The notes under the pieces are model-generated. The model did not search any database and was not told the origin of the DNA. It saw nothing but the letters and a program-made list of their open reading frames with translations. The position numbers were made by a program, and so were the translations under genes. Of a stretch of 47,507 bases of DNA, positions 10,201 to 17,511 are shown one piece after another. The DNA is from Chthonomonadales bacterium. Its GTDB lineage: Bacteria > Armatimonadota > Chthonomonadetes > Chthonomonadales > CAJBBX01. Every line of letters begins with the position of its first letter. Within the stretch, counting starts at the first letter, position 1. The stretch covers positions 116,039 to 163,545 of the forward strand of contig JADLGO010000052.1 of assembly GCA_020849275.1 (NCBI GenBank), in the 5' to 3' direction.

Positions 10201-10478
10201 CCGAGGGCGTGGAGAGCGAGGCAGCCGCCGCGCCGCTGGCGAACGCGCTTGAGCCGGTCATCCCGGGGGCCACGGTTACCTCCGACGGCCTGGGCGATTC
10301 CGACGACGGTGGTGACGAGGTGGTTGGGGCGGCCGAGCCCGCGGATCTGGTCGCGGCCGATGTGGTGAAGAGCCGCCGCCGGCGGCGCGGCGGCCGGGGA
10401 CGCGGCAGACGCCGCGCCGCGCAGGGCACCGCGAGCGTCGACGGAGCGGGGGCACCCCCGCCGCCGGAGGAGGGTTAG
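7227..10478 (+). CDS. GH42-like (beta-galactosidase-type) protein with disordered Arg/Pro-rich N- and C-terminal tails
   Basis: The 1083-residue protein has three parts. Residues 1 to about 280 are a low-complexity Ala/Pro/Arg/Glu tail without a signal peptide. Residues about 282-680 look like a GH42-type TIM barrel: NVIGYHLERGEWFHP supplies a candidate acid/base Glu432, and GKLWISEDDTKTHL a candidate nucleophile Glu602. Residues about 685-930 match the beta-galactosidase trimerisation (GATase-fold) domain (PDVVVLVNERSLLHL, LYLFLTPYRLTFEQR, GGGRTLVWMYAVGV). The last 35 residues are strongly basic (SRRRRRGGRGRGRRR), like RNase E or other RNA-binding tails. Barrel, domain order and the two Glu are read from the sequence; the substrate and the role of the tails are unknown. 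It probably forms an operon with the two genes downstream. Confidence 0.75.
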   Translation: MTTDESPADVAAHDAAAPGDGAPPASPPLDARSAPARRRSGTPRSPRARTKAAAASGETAAPATGEGQTVQAPVSPPAEEPVPSAPARQSRARRSAQPPEPTSDPDEGAAPPRTAAETPASPRRRPTRRSSAAVATAPAEALPKVADPGPVTAASAVPAAPPAIAPAEERALLAPAEEQVPIAGAAGESAAAGGDLAAPARTRRTRSPRRDRKTAEAAILEQATEPEAAVPAVEAVSAEEPAFAPAPAPERPARRQRAPGRKVGEAPTAPPPVARVVVRRGMPELQIREVPVAPVYFFGNVAGTRQLRHVASEVARAAREGLHLHSTLVELVCPQPADDSMQEMLDARVAAILDADPQGYVLPRVVFVPATGWRQQYPDEVNHYADGTSDDPSIASDRFWLEAGHCLRSMAAHVERTTYAQNVIGYHLERGEWFHPADAGFDRSFANREAFRQWLRAKYHNSEVALRAGWYDGSVQFYTADIPPLPTNGRSELAFFGPRKERRWIDFLEFTSETTADRLVALARVVKEATLGRALVSVCYGYTFEFGHTYSGHLALGRLLADPAIDIVTGPPSYRDRQVGGAGAFPGPVDSVAVHGKLWISEDDTKTHLAPPGDDPDDFNPRIETRAATEQAQLRSMGAALAHQSGVGWMDLWGEGWLDADDIWSRIGEFSRRYERYLRLRRPQSPDVVVLVNERSLLHLRRGEDFVRRLLAGQRDAILRCGASVGFYLQNDVTARAFPTDAKLYLFLTPYRLTFEQRTAIRERLHGGGRTLVWMYAVGVCEDRGETEESAHDVTGLMLHQQSWNAEVGTRLTDTRHAITQSVTDRALGVRERLNPSFYVDDDEPGVVVLGEYQQSGLPSVAVRKMEGWSSVFIGEPTLSADLLRGLCRHAGVHLYVTGGDDYVYAGNGWVTLHATREGHRTLMVPPNRAVYDITEERLLGDDLRECRAFMRARTTRVFFIAPIEEMRKLGLRGLDAPRESLERDRPRRSAPEGVESEAAAAPLANALEPVIPGATVTSDGLGDSDDGGDEVVGAAEPADLVAADVVKSRRRRRGGRGRGRRRAAQGTASVDGAGAPPPPEEG

Positions 10479-10481
10479 GAG

Positions 10482-10697
10482 TTGGCGACCGCGGCCGAGC
10501 TCATCGCGTACAAGGTCGGCGCGCGCGCTCGCAAGCTCGCCGGCGAGGATTGCGTGGTGGAGGCCTACGAGCTCCTCTACGGGGCCATCGGCGAGGCCCG
10601 TCGCGACGGCAAGGCGGAGATGGAGGCGCTCCTGCGCGATCAGCTCGCGCGGTTCGAGCGCAAGTTGGAGGAGGGCTTCGAAGAGGACGAGGAGTAG
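10482..10697 (+). CDS. small hypothetical protein, acidic C-terminus
   Basis: A 71-residue, mostly helical protein (MATAAELIAYKVGARARKLA ... EEGFEEDEE) starting at TTG 10482, 3 bases after the GH42-like stop. GGAGGAGGG at 10466-10474 lies at a normal distance and overlaps the end of the upstream gene. The stop is 4 bases before mtaB, so the three genes are probably co-transcribed and translationally linked. I do not recognise the family. Confidence 0.7.
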   Translation: MATAAELIAYKVGARARKLAGEDCVVEAYELLYGAIGEARRDGKAEMEALLRDQLARFERKLEEGFEEDEE

Positions 10698-10701
10698 GGC
10701 C

Positions 10702-12144
10702 ATGCCGGTCGCCGCGTTCGCGACGCTCGGGTGCAAGGTCAACCAGTACGAGACGCAGCGTATCCTGGACAGTTTTGAGCAGCGCGGTTTCGCGATCGCG
10801 TCCTTCGGGGACTTGGCGGACGTCTACGTCATCAACACCTGCTCAGTGACGCAGACTGCCGAGCGCAAGTCGCGCCAGATGCTGCGGCGCCTGGCGCGCC
10901 AGAACCCCCAGGCGATCGTCGTGATGACCGGCTGCTACGCCGAGATGGCGCGCCTTCGCGGCGAGAGCGTCGCGGAGGCTACGCTCGTGGTGCCGAACCC
11001 CGAGAAGCTGCGCGCGCTCGACCACCTGCTCGCCGCCTACCCGCGCCTGCTCGACGCGCTGGCCGGGGCCCCGCCGGCGCGCGCGCGCGCGAGGCCCGCC
11101 GGCCGCACGCGCGCCACGGTCAAGATCCAGGATGGCTGCAACGTCGGTTGCGCCTTCTGCTCCATCCCCTACACACGCTCCAATATGCGGTCGCGGCCCG
11201 CGGACGAGGTGATCGCGGAGGTGGAGCGGTTCGTGTCCGATGGTTACCGCGAGGTGGTCGTGACTGGCGTGCTCGTTGGCTCCTACGGGCCGGCCACGGG
11301 CTCCGGCGGCGCCGGTCTCGCCGACCTGCTGGCGCGAATGGCGGCGGTTGAGGGAATCGAACGGATCCGTCTTTCGTCGATCGAGCCAACGCATGTAACG
11401 GATCGGCTGCTGGATGCGTTCATGGCGGCCCCGACTCTGGCCAATCATCTGCACATCCCGCTTCAGAGCGGCGACGGCGCGGTCCTGCGCGCCATGAATC
11501 GCCCCTACGGACGCGAGGATTACCTCGGCCTCTGCGAGCGGGTCGCCGCTTCGCTCCCGGACGCAGCGATCACCACGGACATCCTGGTGGGCTTCCCCGG
11601 CGAGAGCCGCGCGGCGTTCGACAACACCGTGGACGTGGTGCGGCGTGTCCGGTTCGCGCGCGCGCACATCTTTCGCTACTCGCCGCGGCCGGGCACGCCG
11701 GCGGCCAGCATGGCGCACCAGGTGCCGGAGGAGGAGAAGGAGGCGCGCGCGCACGAGTTGGCGGCGGAGTGCCGGGCCGCGCAGGCCGGCTACATCGGGC
11801 GCTTCCTCGGCCGGACGCTTCCCGTCCTGGTGGAGGCCAAGGGCGGAGCCGGCGGCCTGCTCTCCGGCTACACGGAGAACTACATTCGGGTGCAGTTCGC
11901 CGGCGGGACGGGCATGGTCGGTACGATGGCGCCCGTGCGGCTCCTGGAGCCAATGCAAGACGGGGCGGTGGGCGAGGCCGTCTCCAGCTACCAACCGGAG
12001 GCCGACATCATTCCCGTGGCGCTCGTCTCCGGTGTTGCGTCGACCGGACGGCCGCGCTCAGTCCACCAGCCCGGCGATGGCCTGGGGATCTACGCGATCG
12101 AGCCGCGGCCCGAACTGGCCCACGACGAGCGATGCCGTGTATGA
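10702..12144 (+). CDS. mtaB: tRNA t6A37 methylthiotransferase MtaB
   Basis: A radical SAM methylthiotransferase that converts t6A37 to ms2t6A37 in ANN-decoding tRNAs. The N-terminal MTTase domain has Cys11 (TLGCKVNQYE), Cys47 (NTCSVT) and Cys78 (TGCYAE) for one 4Fe-4S cluster. The radical SAM motif C-x3-C-x2-C is at Cys146, Cys150 and Cys153 (CNVGCAFCSIPYTRS). The LGCKVNQYET start and the SIPYTRS motif favour MtaB over MiaB or RimO. A TRAM-like segment (LPVLVEAKGGAGGLLSGYTE) ends near residue 430. The last 45 or so residues are an extra tail that runs into the convergent PfkB gene (87-base overlap). GAGGAG just inside the upstream gene serves as RBS for the ATG at 10702. Confidence 0.93.
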   Translation: MPVAAFATLGCKVNQYETQRILDSFEQRGFAIASFGDLADVYVINTCSVTQTAERKSRQMLRRLARQNPQAIVVMTGCYAEMARLRGESVAEATLVVPNPEKLRALDHLLAAYPRLLDALAGAPPARARARPAGRTRATVKIQDGCNVGCAFCSIPYTRSNMRSRPADEVIAEVERFVSDGYREVVVTGVLVGSYGPATGSGGAGLADLLARMAAVEGIERIRLSSIEPTHVTDRLLDAFMAAPTLANHLHIPLQSGDGAVLRAMNRPYGREDYLGLCERVAASLPDAAITTDILVGFPGESRAAFDNTVDVVRRVRFARAHIFRYSPRPGTPAASMAHQVPEEEKEARAHELAAECRAAQAGYIGRFLGRTLPVLVEAKGGAGGLLSGYTENYIRVQFAGGTGMVGTMAPVRLLEPMQDGAVGEAVSSYQPEADIIPVALVSGVASTGRPRSVHQPGDGLGIYAIEPRPELAHDERCRV

Positions 12145-13038
12145 GGCCACGCGGCCCGTGACCGCCAGCGGCATGCCGCGGGTCAGGCCGTAGAGCAGCC
12201 CCGCGGCATACATGTCGCCGGCGCCCGTCGTGTCCACGGGGTCGATCGGGTACGTCGGCACCTCCACGATCTCCTCGCCCCGGCAGAGCAGCGAGCCCCT
12301 CTCATCCATCGTCACGGCCGCCACATCGCTCAGCGCGGCCAGGGCGCGCACGGCCTCGCGCGGCGTGCCCGTGTCGGTGAGGGCCTGCGCCTCGTCGGCG
12401 TTGCCCACCAGCACGTCGACATGGCTGCGCATCAGGTCGAGGAGGTCGGCCTTGTGACGCGCGACGCAGAACGGGTCCGAGAGGCTCAGCGCCACCTGCA
12501 CGCCCGTTCGGTTGGCCTCCCGCATCGCCAGCAGAACGGCCTCCTTCTGGTTGTCCGTGTCCCAGAGATAGGCGGTCACGTATAGGTACTGGCTGTCGCG
12601 GAGGTCGCTCAGCCGCACGTCGCGGGCCTCCAGGGCGCGGCTGGCGCCCAGGTAGGTGCACATGGTGCGCTGGGAATCCGGCGTGATTAGGATCAGCGAG
12701 GTGCCGGTGCGGCCCTCGCAGGTCCCGAGGTTGGGCTGGACATCGCGGGTGAGCAGGGAGCGCCGGTAGAGGTCACCATACTCATCGCTGCCGACGCGGC
12801 TGGTGTAGCACGCGCGCCCGCCGAGCAACGAGACGCCGCTCATGGTGTTGGCGCCCGAGCCGCCGGCCTCGATATTGACGATGCTCTCGACGACGCACGG
12901 AAGCAACTCCTCGTACTGGGCGCGGTCCAGCAGCGACATGCTGCCCTTGGCCAGTCGGAGCTCCTCCAGCGTCTGATCGTCCACTTCGGCCTGCAGGTCC
13001 ACCAGCGCATTGCACATCCCGAACACGTCGAAGCGCAT
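12058..13038 (-). CDS. PfkB family carbohydrate/nucleoside kinase
   Basis: A 326-residue ribokinase-type kinase. It has the N-terminal GGSGANTMSGVSLLGG motif of the substrate lid region (NIEAGGSGANT), and near the C-terminus the PfkB signature DTTGAGDMYAAGLLYG with catalytic base Asp275. MRFDVFGMCNALVDL resembles adenosine-kinase-like and other sugar kinases that begin with a short beta strand and GNALVD, so adenosine or a sugar is a possible phosphate acceptor. Start ATG 13038 is preferred because AAGAGGA lies 8 bases upstream; an in-frame GTG at 13044 is too close to it. The 3' end overlaps mtaB by 87 bases. The conserved FGPRL end of the kinase lies in the overlap. Confidence 0.9.
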   Translation of the reverse strand: MRFDVFGMCNALVDLQAEVDDQTLEELRLAKGSMSLLDRAQYEELLPCVVESIVNIEAGGSGANTMSGVSLLGGRACYTSRVGSDEYGDLYRRSLLTRDVQPNLGTCEGRTGTSLILITPDSQRTMCTYLGASRALEARDVRLSDLRDSQYLYVTAYLWDTDNQKEAVLLAMREANRTGVQVALSLSDPFCVARHKADLLDLMRSHVDVLVGNADEAQALTDTGTPREAVRALAALSDVAAVTMDERGSLLCRGEEIVEVPTYPIDPVDTTGAGDMYAAGLLYGLTRGMPLAVTGRVASYTASLVVGQFGPRLDRVDPQAIAGLVD

Positions 13039-13114
13039 GCACACGTCCTCTTCTTGCCGGCGGCTCCGGCGCCGCCCCGTTCAGGTTACCCGATCCGCGA
13101 ACACGCCCGCGCAA

Positions 13115-13148
13115 GCGAACGGGCCGCCTGTCATGGCGGCCCGTTCGC
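13115..13148 (-). terminator. 14-bp perfect hairpin between the lipoprotein operon and the PfkB gene
   Basis: GCGAACGGGCCGCC (13115-13128) and GGCGGCCCGTTCGC (13135-13148) enclose a 6-base loop. On the minus strand it follows the lipoprotein stop by about 130 bases and is followed by TTGCGC. It likely ends the prepilin-lipoprotein transcript. Confidence 0.75.
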
Positions 13149-13235
13149 CTCGTTCGGCGAGCAGGGGTCATCCGGCGCGGTTCGGCCGATCGCGAAACGG
13201 CAGCCTTGCCGCGGGCGACACCGGCAGATGCGGCA

Positions 13236-13255
13236 CGGGTCTTGCGCAAGACCCG
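13236..13255. repeat. 20-bp perfect palindrome downstream of the lipoprotein gene
   Basis: CGGGTCTTGCGCAAGACCCG is fully self-complementary with no spacer. It lies 24 bases after the lipoprotein stop on the minus strand. It can form an 8-bp stem with a GCGC loop and may be a first terminator before the stronger hairpin at 13115-13148, or a protein-binding palindrome. Confidence 0.8.
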
Positions 13256-13278
13256 CGCCGCCGTCCGCGTGTTGGCGG

Positions 13279-13500
13279 CTAGTTGCCGCCGACCCGTGAC
13301 CCGACGCCGCCGCCCGGCGCGCCCCGGTAGTTGGGGTTGAGCTCGGGCTCCGGAGCGCGCGCGGCGTTACCCTTGGCTCCGGACGCCTGCACCTGTGGTG
13401 AAGCCGCGTCCCTGGCGGCGTCCTCGGACTTGCCGCAGCCGGCCAGCAGACCCAGCGACAGGGCCATGGTCGCCACCATCGCCAGCTCGAGACGCCTCAT
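13279..13500 (-). CDS. small lipoprotein
   Basis: A 73-residue protein with a lipoprotein signal peptide (MVATMALSLGLLAGC, lipobox LLAGC, lipidated Cys about residue 22). The mature part is short, Ala/Ser/Pro-rich and Gly-rich at the end (NYRGAPGGGVGSRVGGN). Its ATG overlaps the prepilin stop as TGATG, so it is translationally coupled to the gene before it. Small lipoproteins of this sort often follow DUF1559-like prepilin genes in Armatimonadota-type genomes. No function is known. Confidence 0.8.
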   Translation of the reverse strand: MRRLELAMVATMALSLGLLAGCGKSEDAARDAASPQVQASGAKGNAARAPEPELNPNYRGAPGGGVGSRVGGN

Positions 13501-14345
13501 CACAGCTGGTCCCACATGTACCTGCTGCGGTCGGTGATGGTCGTCGTGTCGGAATCGGTCTCCCACGACCAGTTGGTGCCGGCCGCGCCCGCGCCGGGCG
13601 ACATGAACTTGGCATGGCCGTCGCAGAAGGTCAGGTTCAGCATGAGGCTCTTGCGCAGCGAGTTGCCGCCCGTCCAGCCGCCGGCTTCCTTTGTCTTCAG
13701 CAGGCCCGAGTAGTCGTTGGTTCCGCCCACGCCCCAACCGGTGAAGCACCACACCGGGATGTCGGCGCAATCCGGCGGGTCGGCGGTGCCCAGGGTGGAG
13801 AGGGTGCCCGCGCCGTACCACCAGATGCCATCGATCTCCTCGGACGTATGCTTGCCGGAGAGCATCACGGTGTCGGCGGGTTGCGCGATGGCGCCGAGCG
13901 CGGTCGGTGTACGCGCCCACGGGGCAGCGCCGAAGTCACCGCCATAGGGGCTGAGGACCGTGTAGTTGTAGCCGTAGTGGATGAAGTACGGCCACCAGGG
14001 CATCACGGCGCGGTTGATCGTGCCCGCCATCGGGTCCGCGTAGATGTTGGCGGTCTTGATGTAGGGCAGGATGTCCCACGACCAGATGGTGACCGGGGTG
14101 CCGCCGAGCAGAACGGGCGCGGTCGAACTGCCCCACTGATGGTCGAGGGGATAGACCTCGTCGTAATCGCCGACGTACATAAGGATGCCGAGCGTCGTCT
14201 GCTTGAGGTTGCTCTGCGACGACGCGCCTCTGGCGGCCTGGCGGGCCTGCGCGAAAACCGGGAACAGGATTGCGGCTAGGATCGCGATGATCGCGATGAC
14301 AACGAGGAGCTCGATCAGGGTGAACCCACGTTTTCGAATGGACAT
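13500..14345 (-). CDS. type IV prepilin-like protein (DUF1559-type, N-terminal methylation motif)
   Basis: A 281-residue protein with a short basic leader and a prepilin peptidase site ([20 protein letters not shown]), then [13 protein letters not shown]. The remainder is a large extracytoplasmic domain with many Trp and Tyr, ending in the C-terminal motif FCDGHAKFM (the x-DGH-x-K element of DUF1559-like proteins). The start ATG 14345 is chosen because AAGGAAGGAAAG precedes it; the frame extends upstream without sense. It is expected to be processed by a PilD-type peptidase and held in the inner membrane as a pseudopilin or surface protein. It is followed directly by a lipoprotein gene and preceded by a leader of about 277 bases. 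Confidence 0.92.
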   Translation of the reverse strand: MSIRKRGFTLIELLVVIAIIAILAAILFPVFAQARQAARGASSQSNLKQTTLGILMYVGDYDEVYPLDHQWGSSTAPVLLGGTPVTIWSWDILPYIKTANIYADPMAGTINRAVMPWWPYFIHYGYNYTVLSPYGGDFGAAPWARTPTALGAIAQPADTVMLSGKHTSEEIDGIWWYGAGTLSTLGTADPPDCADIPVWCFTGWGVGGTNDYSGLLKTKEAGGWTGGNSLRKSLMLNLTFCDGHAKFMSPGAGAAGTNWSWETDSDTTTITDRSRYMWDQL

Positions 14346-14622
14346 CTTTCCTTCCTTTACATGGAGCGGCACATGAAGAGCCCATGCTGTAGTACACAAG
14401 ATGTCCCGAAGCGCTCAGCCCGAAGCGTTTCGTCGGCGCTCGCGCGCCGCCCACGATCCCTCCTTTCGCTCACCGACTCTTCGGGAGAGAGCCTCGGTCG
14501 GATGCGTCGTGTCCGCCGTTCGCATACGCCGGACGCCGGCAATGTCCGAAGGCGCCGCGCCGTAGCCGTGGGCAGGCCGCCTCAGGCCGGTTACAGAGCG
14601 TGCGCCCTTCGAGACACACCGA
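14346..14622 (-). other. long 5' leader of the prepilin-lipoprotein operon
   Basis: About 277 bases lie between the predicted transcription start near 14622 and the prepilin ATG. One GTG at 14454 has a good AAGGAGGGATC site, but its frame runs through the prepilin start in another frame with no recognisable protein, so I do not call it a gene. I looked for c-di-GMP and other common riboswitch cores and saw none I could defend. Confidence 0.5.
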
Positions 14623-14629
14623 TTGCGTC

Positions 14630-14658
14630 AGTCTATCGGGAAGCCCTGGGCACGTCAA
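14630..14658 (-). promoter_or_regulatory. sigma-70 promoter of the prepilin-lipoprotein operon
   Basis: On the minus strand TTGACG (14658-14653) and TAGACT (14635-14630) are 17 bases apart. The -35 box overlaps the stop codon of the DUF1501 gene, so the two minus-strand units are packed end to end. Confidence 0.75.
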
Positions 14659-16034
14659 GGTGCAGATTTGTCTACAATTTGCGCGCGCTTCGCGGAGTCA
14701 GGCCGGCGCCAGAGGTCGGGCCGTGGGTCCACGAGCCCGGGGAACACCGAGGCGACCTCGGCGCCGGGAGCGAGCTCGGCGAGCGCGGCGGCCAGCACGG
14801 AGCGGTAGTCGGTGGTTACGCGCAAGTCGCCCGGCGGCTCGAGGGCGCCCTCGGCCAGGCCCGGCCATCGCGCCAGCACGCGACCGCCCCGCACGCCGCC
14901 CCCGATCACGAGCATCGCGCTTGCGCGGCCGTGGTCGGTGCCGAGGGCGCTGTTCTCGGCGGCGCGCCGGCCGAACTCCGTCATCACGATGACCGTCGTT
15001 CGCTCAAGCAGCGAGCCGATGTCGCGAGTGAAGGCCGCGAGCGAGCCGGCCAGGTCGGCGAGGGCGGCCGCCATCCAGCCGCCGGCGCTGCCCTGCGCCA
15101 CGTGCGTGTCCCAGCCGCCGCGATCGATGAACGCCGTCTCGAGGCCGACCTCGGCCCTGCGCAGCGTGGCCACCTGGCGCAGGGCGCGCCCCAGGTCGCT
15201 GTCCGGGTACGCCCCTGTCTCCGGGCCCGCGGCGGCCGCCGCCCGGCCCACCGTGTTGAGCACGGCGAGCGTCTCGCGGCCGGCCTCGCGCACCGCGTCG
15301 CTTCCCGTGCCGTAGAGGCTGGAGAGCGCGGAACGCACGAGCGCAGCGCTGCCGCCGGCCGGGTGCTCCAGGCGGTAGTCGGCGATGGAGCTCAGCGCGG
15401 TGGCCTGCGGCGCGCCCCGCAGCGAGTCGGGCATGACGCTCGTGAGCGCGACGGCTCGGAGCGGACTCGGGTGCACGGGCGGCGACGCGGCCAGGTAGCG
15501 GGCCATCCAGCCGCTGGCGGCGCCGGCGGGGTCCGCCGCGAGGCCGCGCTCCATCGTGCGCATCGCCTCGAAGTGCGACCGGCTCTGGTCGCCAGACCCG
15601 CACGCGTGAACGGCGGCCATCTGGCCCCGAGCGTAGAGCGGTCGCAGCAGGGCCAGCGCGGGGTGGAGGCCAAAGAAGCCGTCCAGATCGAGGGCTCGAT
15701 CCGCCGCGCCCGCTCCGCGGTCGCCGGGCGCTGCCAGGCGCAGCGTGGGCCGCAGCGCGTGGTATCCATCGTCGCCATACGGCACGATCATGTTGAGGCC
15801 GTCTGCCCCGCCGCGCAGAAACACGACGATGAGCGCGCGGCCGGAGCGCGGCCCGGACGGCGGCGCGAACACGCTCTGCGCGAGGGCCGTGTCGGCGCGC
15901 GCCAGCCAGGCGGCCGCGGCGCCCGAGGCGACGCCCAGGATCTCGCGGCGTGAGACGCGGCCCCCTCTCAGCGGGACAGCGTTCCGGTCGGCGCGCTCGC
16001 GCTCCGTTCCGCCGCACGTAGTCCACGGGACCAT
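14655..16034 (-). CDS. DUF1501 protein (Tat-exported, sulfatase/phosphatase-like fold)
   Basis: A 459-residue protein. Near residue 28 there is a twin-arginine signal (VSRREILGVASGAAAAWLA), followed by VVFLRGGADGLNMIVPYGDD, the hallmark start of DUF1501. Further family features are DLDGFFGLHPALALL, HACGSGDQSRSHFEA, DRGGWDTHVAQG and MTEFGRRAAENSALGTDHGR, which supply metal-binding-like Asp and His residues in an alkaline-phosphatase-type core. ATG 16034 is preferred because GAGGGAGGG precedes it and it falls 19 bases after the DUF1800 stop. DUF1501 and DUF1800 genes are paired across Planctomycetes, Proteobacteria and Armatimonadota; their joint role is not established. Confidence 0.92.
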   Translation of the reverse strand: MVPWTTCGGTERERADRNAVPLRGGRVSRREILGVASGAAAAWLARADTALAQSVFAPPSGPRSGRALIVVFLRGGADGLNMIVPYGDDGYHALRPTLRLAAPGDRGAGAADRALDLDGFFGLHPALALLRPLYARGQMAAVHACGSGDQSRSHFEAMRTMERGLAADPAGAASGWMARYLAASPPVHPSPLRAVALTSVMPDSLRGAPQATALSSIADYRLEHPAGGSAALVRSALSSLYGTGSDAVREAGRETLAVLNTVGRAAAAAGPETGAYPDSDLGRALRQVATLRRAEVGLETAFIDRGGWDTHVAQGSAGGWMAAALADLAGSLAAFTRDIGSLLERTTVIVMTEFGRRAAENSALGTDHGRASAMLVIGGGVRGGRVLARWPGLAEGALEPPGDLRVTTDYRSVLAAALAELAPGAEVASVFPGLVDPRPDLWRRPDSAKRAQIVDKSAP

Positions 16035-16053
16035 GCCGCACCCTCCCTCGAAG

Positions 16054-17511
16054 TCAGCGCCATTGGAATGCCGGGCTGGCCAGGGCGAGCCCGGCCAGGT
16101 CGGCACGCGATGGACGCATTGCGCCGCCGGCTCGCGCGACATGGCGAAGCAGTACGTCGGCCGCGGGCACCCCGCCCTCTCCGTGCCCGGCAAGGATCGC
16201 GCGCGCCAGGGCGTCGTCGGTCTCGCGCGCCGCCGCCGGCACGCTCGTGCCCGGAATGCCGCCGCCGGCCAGGGCGAGCGCGAAGTTCCAGCGGGCGAGC
16301 ATCGACCCGGACCACGGCGCCGACGCGTCCGGGTAGCCGTCCGGCATTGGCCATTCGTGCAGCGGTTGACCCATTCGGGCCAGGTGCTCGTGCAGCGCGG
16401 GGCCGCCGTCGGTGTCAGCGCCGGTGACGCGGAGGGCCGAGACGACGAGATCGAACGGCCGCTTCAGGATCGGCGGCCCGGAGAGGAGCTCGGGCGCCTG
16501 GAGCAGCAGGCTCACCATCTCCCGGATGTCGCCACCGGTCCGCTCGTAGATGGCGGCCACGCGGCCGGTCCATGCCTCGCCCGCCTCGCCGAGGAAGCAG
16601 CGGGCCAGCTTGCCGCCCACGTGCCGCGCGGTTGCCGGGTGCGCGGCCAGGATGCCCAGCACTCGCTCGCCGTCGCGCCGGCCGCCGCCGGGGGCGATGC
16701 GGTGGCCGAGCACGGTCTTCTCGCCATCGTCGTGAAGCTCGGCCTCGAAGCGGAATCGGCCGCGCGCGCGCAGGAAGCGCCGCTCCACGGTCCACCCGGT
16801 GAAGCAACGGGCCACCTCCAGCACGTCGCGCTGCGTATACCCGGCGTCGACGCCGAGCGTGTGCAGCTCCAGCAGCTCCCTGCCGTAGTTCTCGTTCGGG
16901 CGGCCGCGGCGGTTCACGTCGTTGTCCAGGTAGCCCAGCATCGCCGGGCTGTGCGCTGAGGCGCGCAGCATCGCCGGAAACGTGCCGAGGGCGTGCGGTC
17001 GGACGACGTCCAGGTCGTCGCGAGGCTTCAGCGCGGCGCCGAGGCGCTTCCGCGCGTAGATGTTGAAGTGGTTCGTCCAAAAGTCGACCAGGCGCTCCAA
17101 GAGCTGGTTCGGGCTGTAGACCGCCTGGAGGAGCGTGGCCCTCTGAAGGAGGGCGATCGCGGCGTTCTCGGGAAGCTCCCGCACCTCCATGCCCGGAACG
17201 TCCAGCGCGCGCGCCGGGCGCAGCCGCGCCGCCTGAGCAGCCGACGGCCGCGCGGAGGCGGCAAGTTGCATCTCGACCCAGCGCTCCGCCCCGAGCTCGG
17301 CCGCGAGCGCGAGGTCGCCCGGGCCCGGGCCGAACCCGGCTCGGGCGAGCAGGCGGGTCAGGCGGCCGAGGCGGCCGACGGCGATGCCCGGCGGCGGCTC
17401 AGCAGGCGGGAGAGGCAGTGCGCGGTCGACGACGCGGGCGCAGCCGCTCAGCATCCCGGCCGCGCCCGCGGCGGCGCTCGCGGCCAGCCACTCGCGTCGG
17501 CTCGCCCTCAC
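16054..17511 (-). CDS. DUF1800 family protein
   Basis: A 485-residue protein starting at GTG 17511, which overlaps the upstream stop by 4 bases (GTGA). The N-terminus carries ASRREWLAASAAAGAAGMLSG, a Tat-like or lipoprotein signal with a Cys after SG. The body has the DUF1800 landmarks LLARAGFGPGPGDLALAAEL, LVDFWTNHFNIYARK, NDVNRRGRPNENYGRELLEL, HTLGVDAGYTQRDVLEVARC and FTGWTV. It is made with DUF1501 19 bases downstream. The family is exported, largely helical and of unknown function. The apparent frame extending to 18585 overlaps the membrane protein gene and is not part of this protein. Confidence 0.9.
   Translation of the reverse strand: MRASRREWLAASAAAGAAGMLSGCARVVDRALPLPPAEPPPGIAVGRLGRLTRLLARAGFGPGPGDLALAAELGAERWVEMQLAASARPSAAQAARLRPARALDVPGMEVRELPENAAIALLQRATLLQAVYSPNQLLERLVDFWTNHFNIYARKRLGAALKPRDDLDVVRPHALGTFPAMLRASAHSPAMLGYLDNDVNRRGRPNENYGRELLELHTLGVDAGYTQRDVLEVARCFTGWTVERRFLRARGRFRFEAELHDDGEKTVLGHRIAPGGGRRDGERVLGILAAHPATARHVGGKLARCFLGEAGEAWTGRVAAIYERTGGDIREMVSLLLQAPELLSGPPILKRPFDLVVSALRVTGADTDGGPALHEHLARMGQPLHEWPMPDGYPDASAPWSGSMLARWNFALALAGGGIPGTSVPAAARETDDALARAILAGHGEGGVPAADVLLRHVARAGGAMRPSRADLAGLALASPAFQWR

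Noticed and set aside
13231-13246. CGGCACGGGTCTTGCG resembling a sigma-54 promoter on the plus strand
   Set aside because: No plus-strand gene follows for over 1 kb, and half of it is part of a 20-bp palindrome that better fits a minus-strand terminator or binding site.
14346-14622. Riboswitch in the prepilin leader
   Set aside because: I could not fit c-di-GMP, TPP, SAM or cobalamin consensus cores to this stretch by eye; the leader is kept only as an unexplained region.
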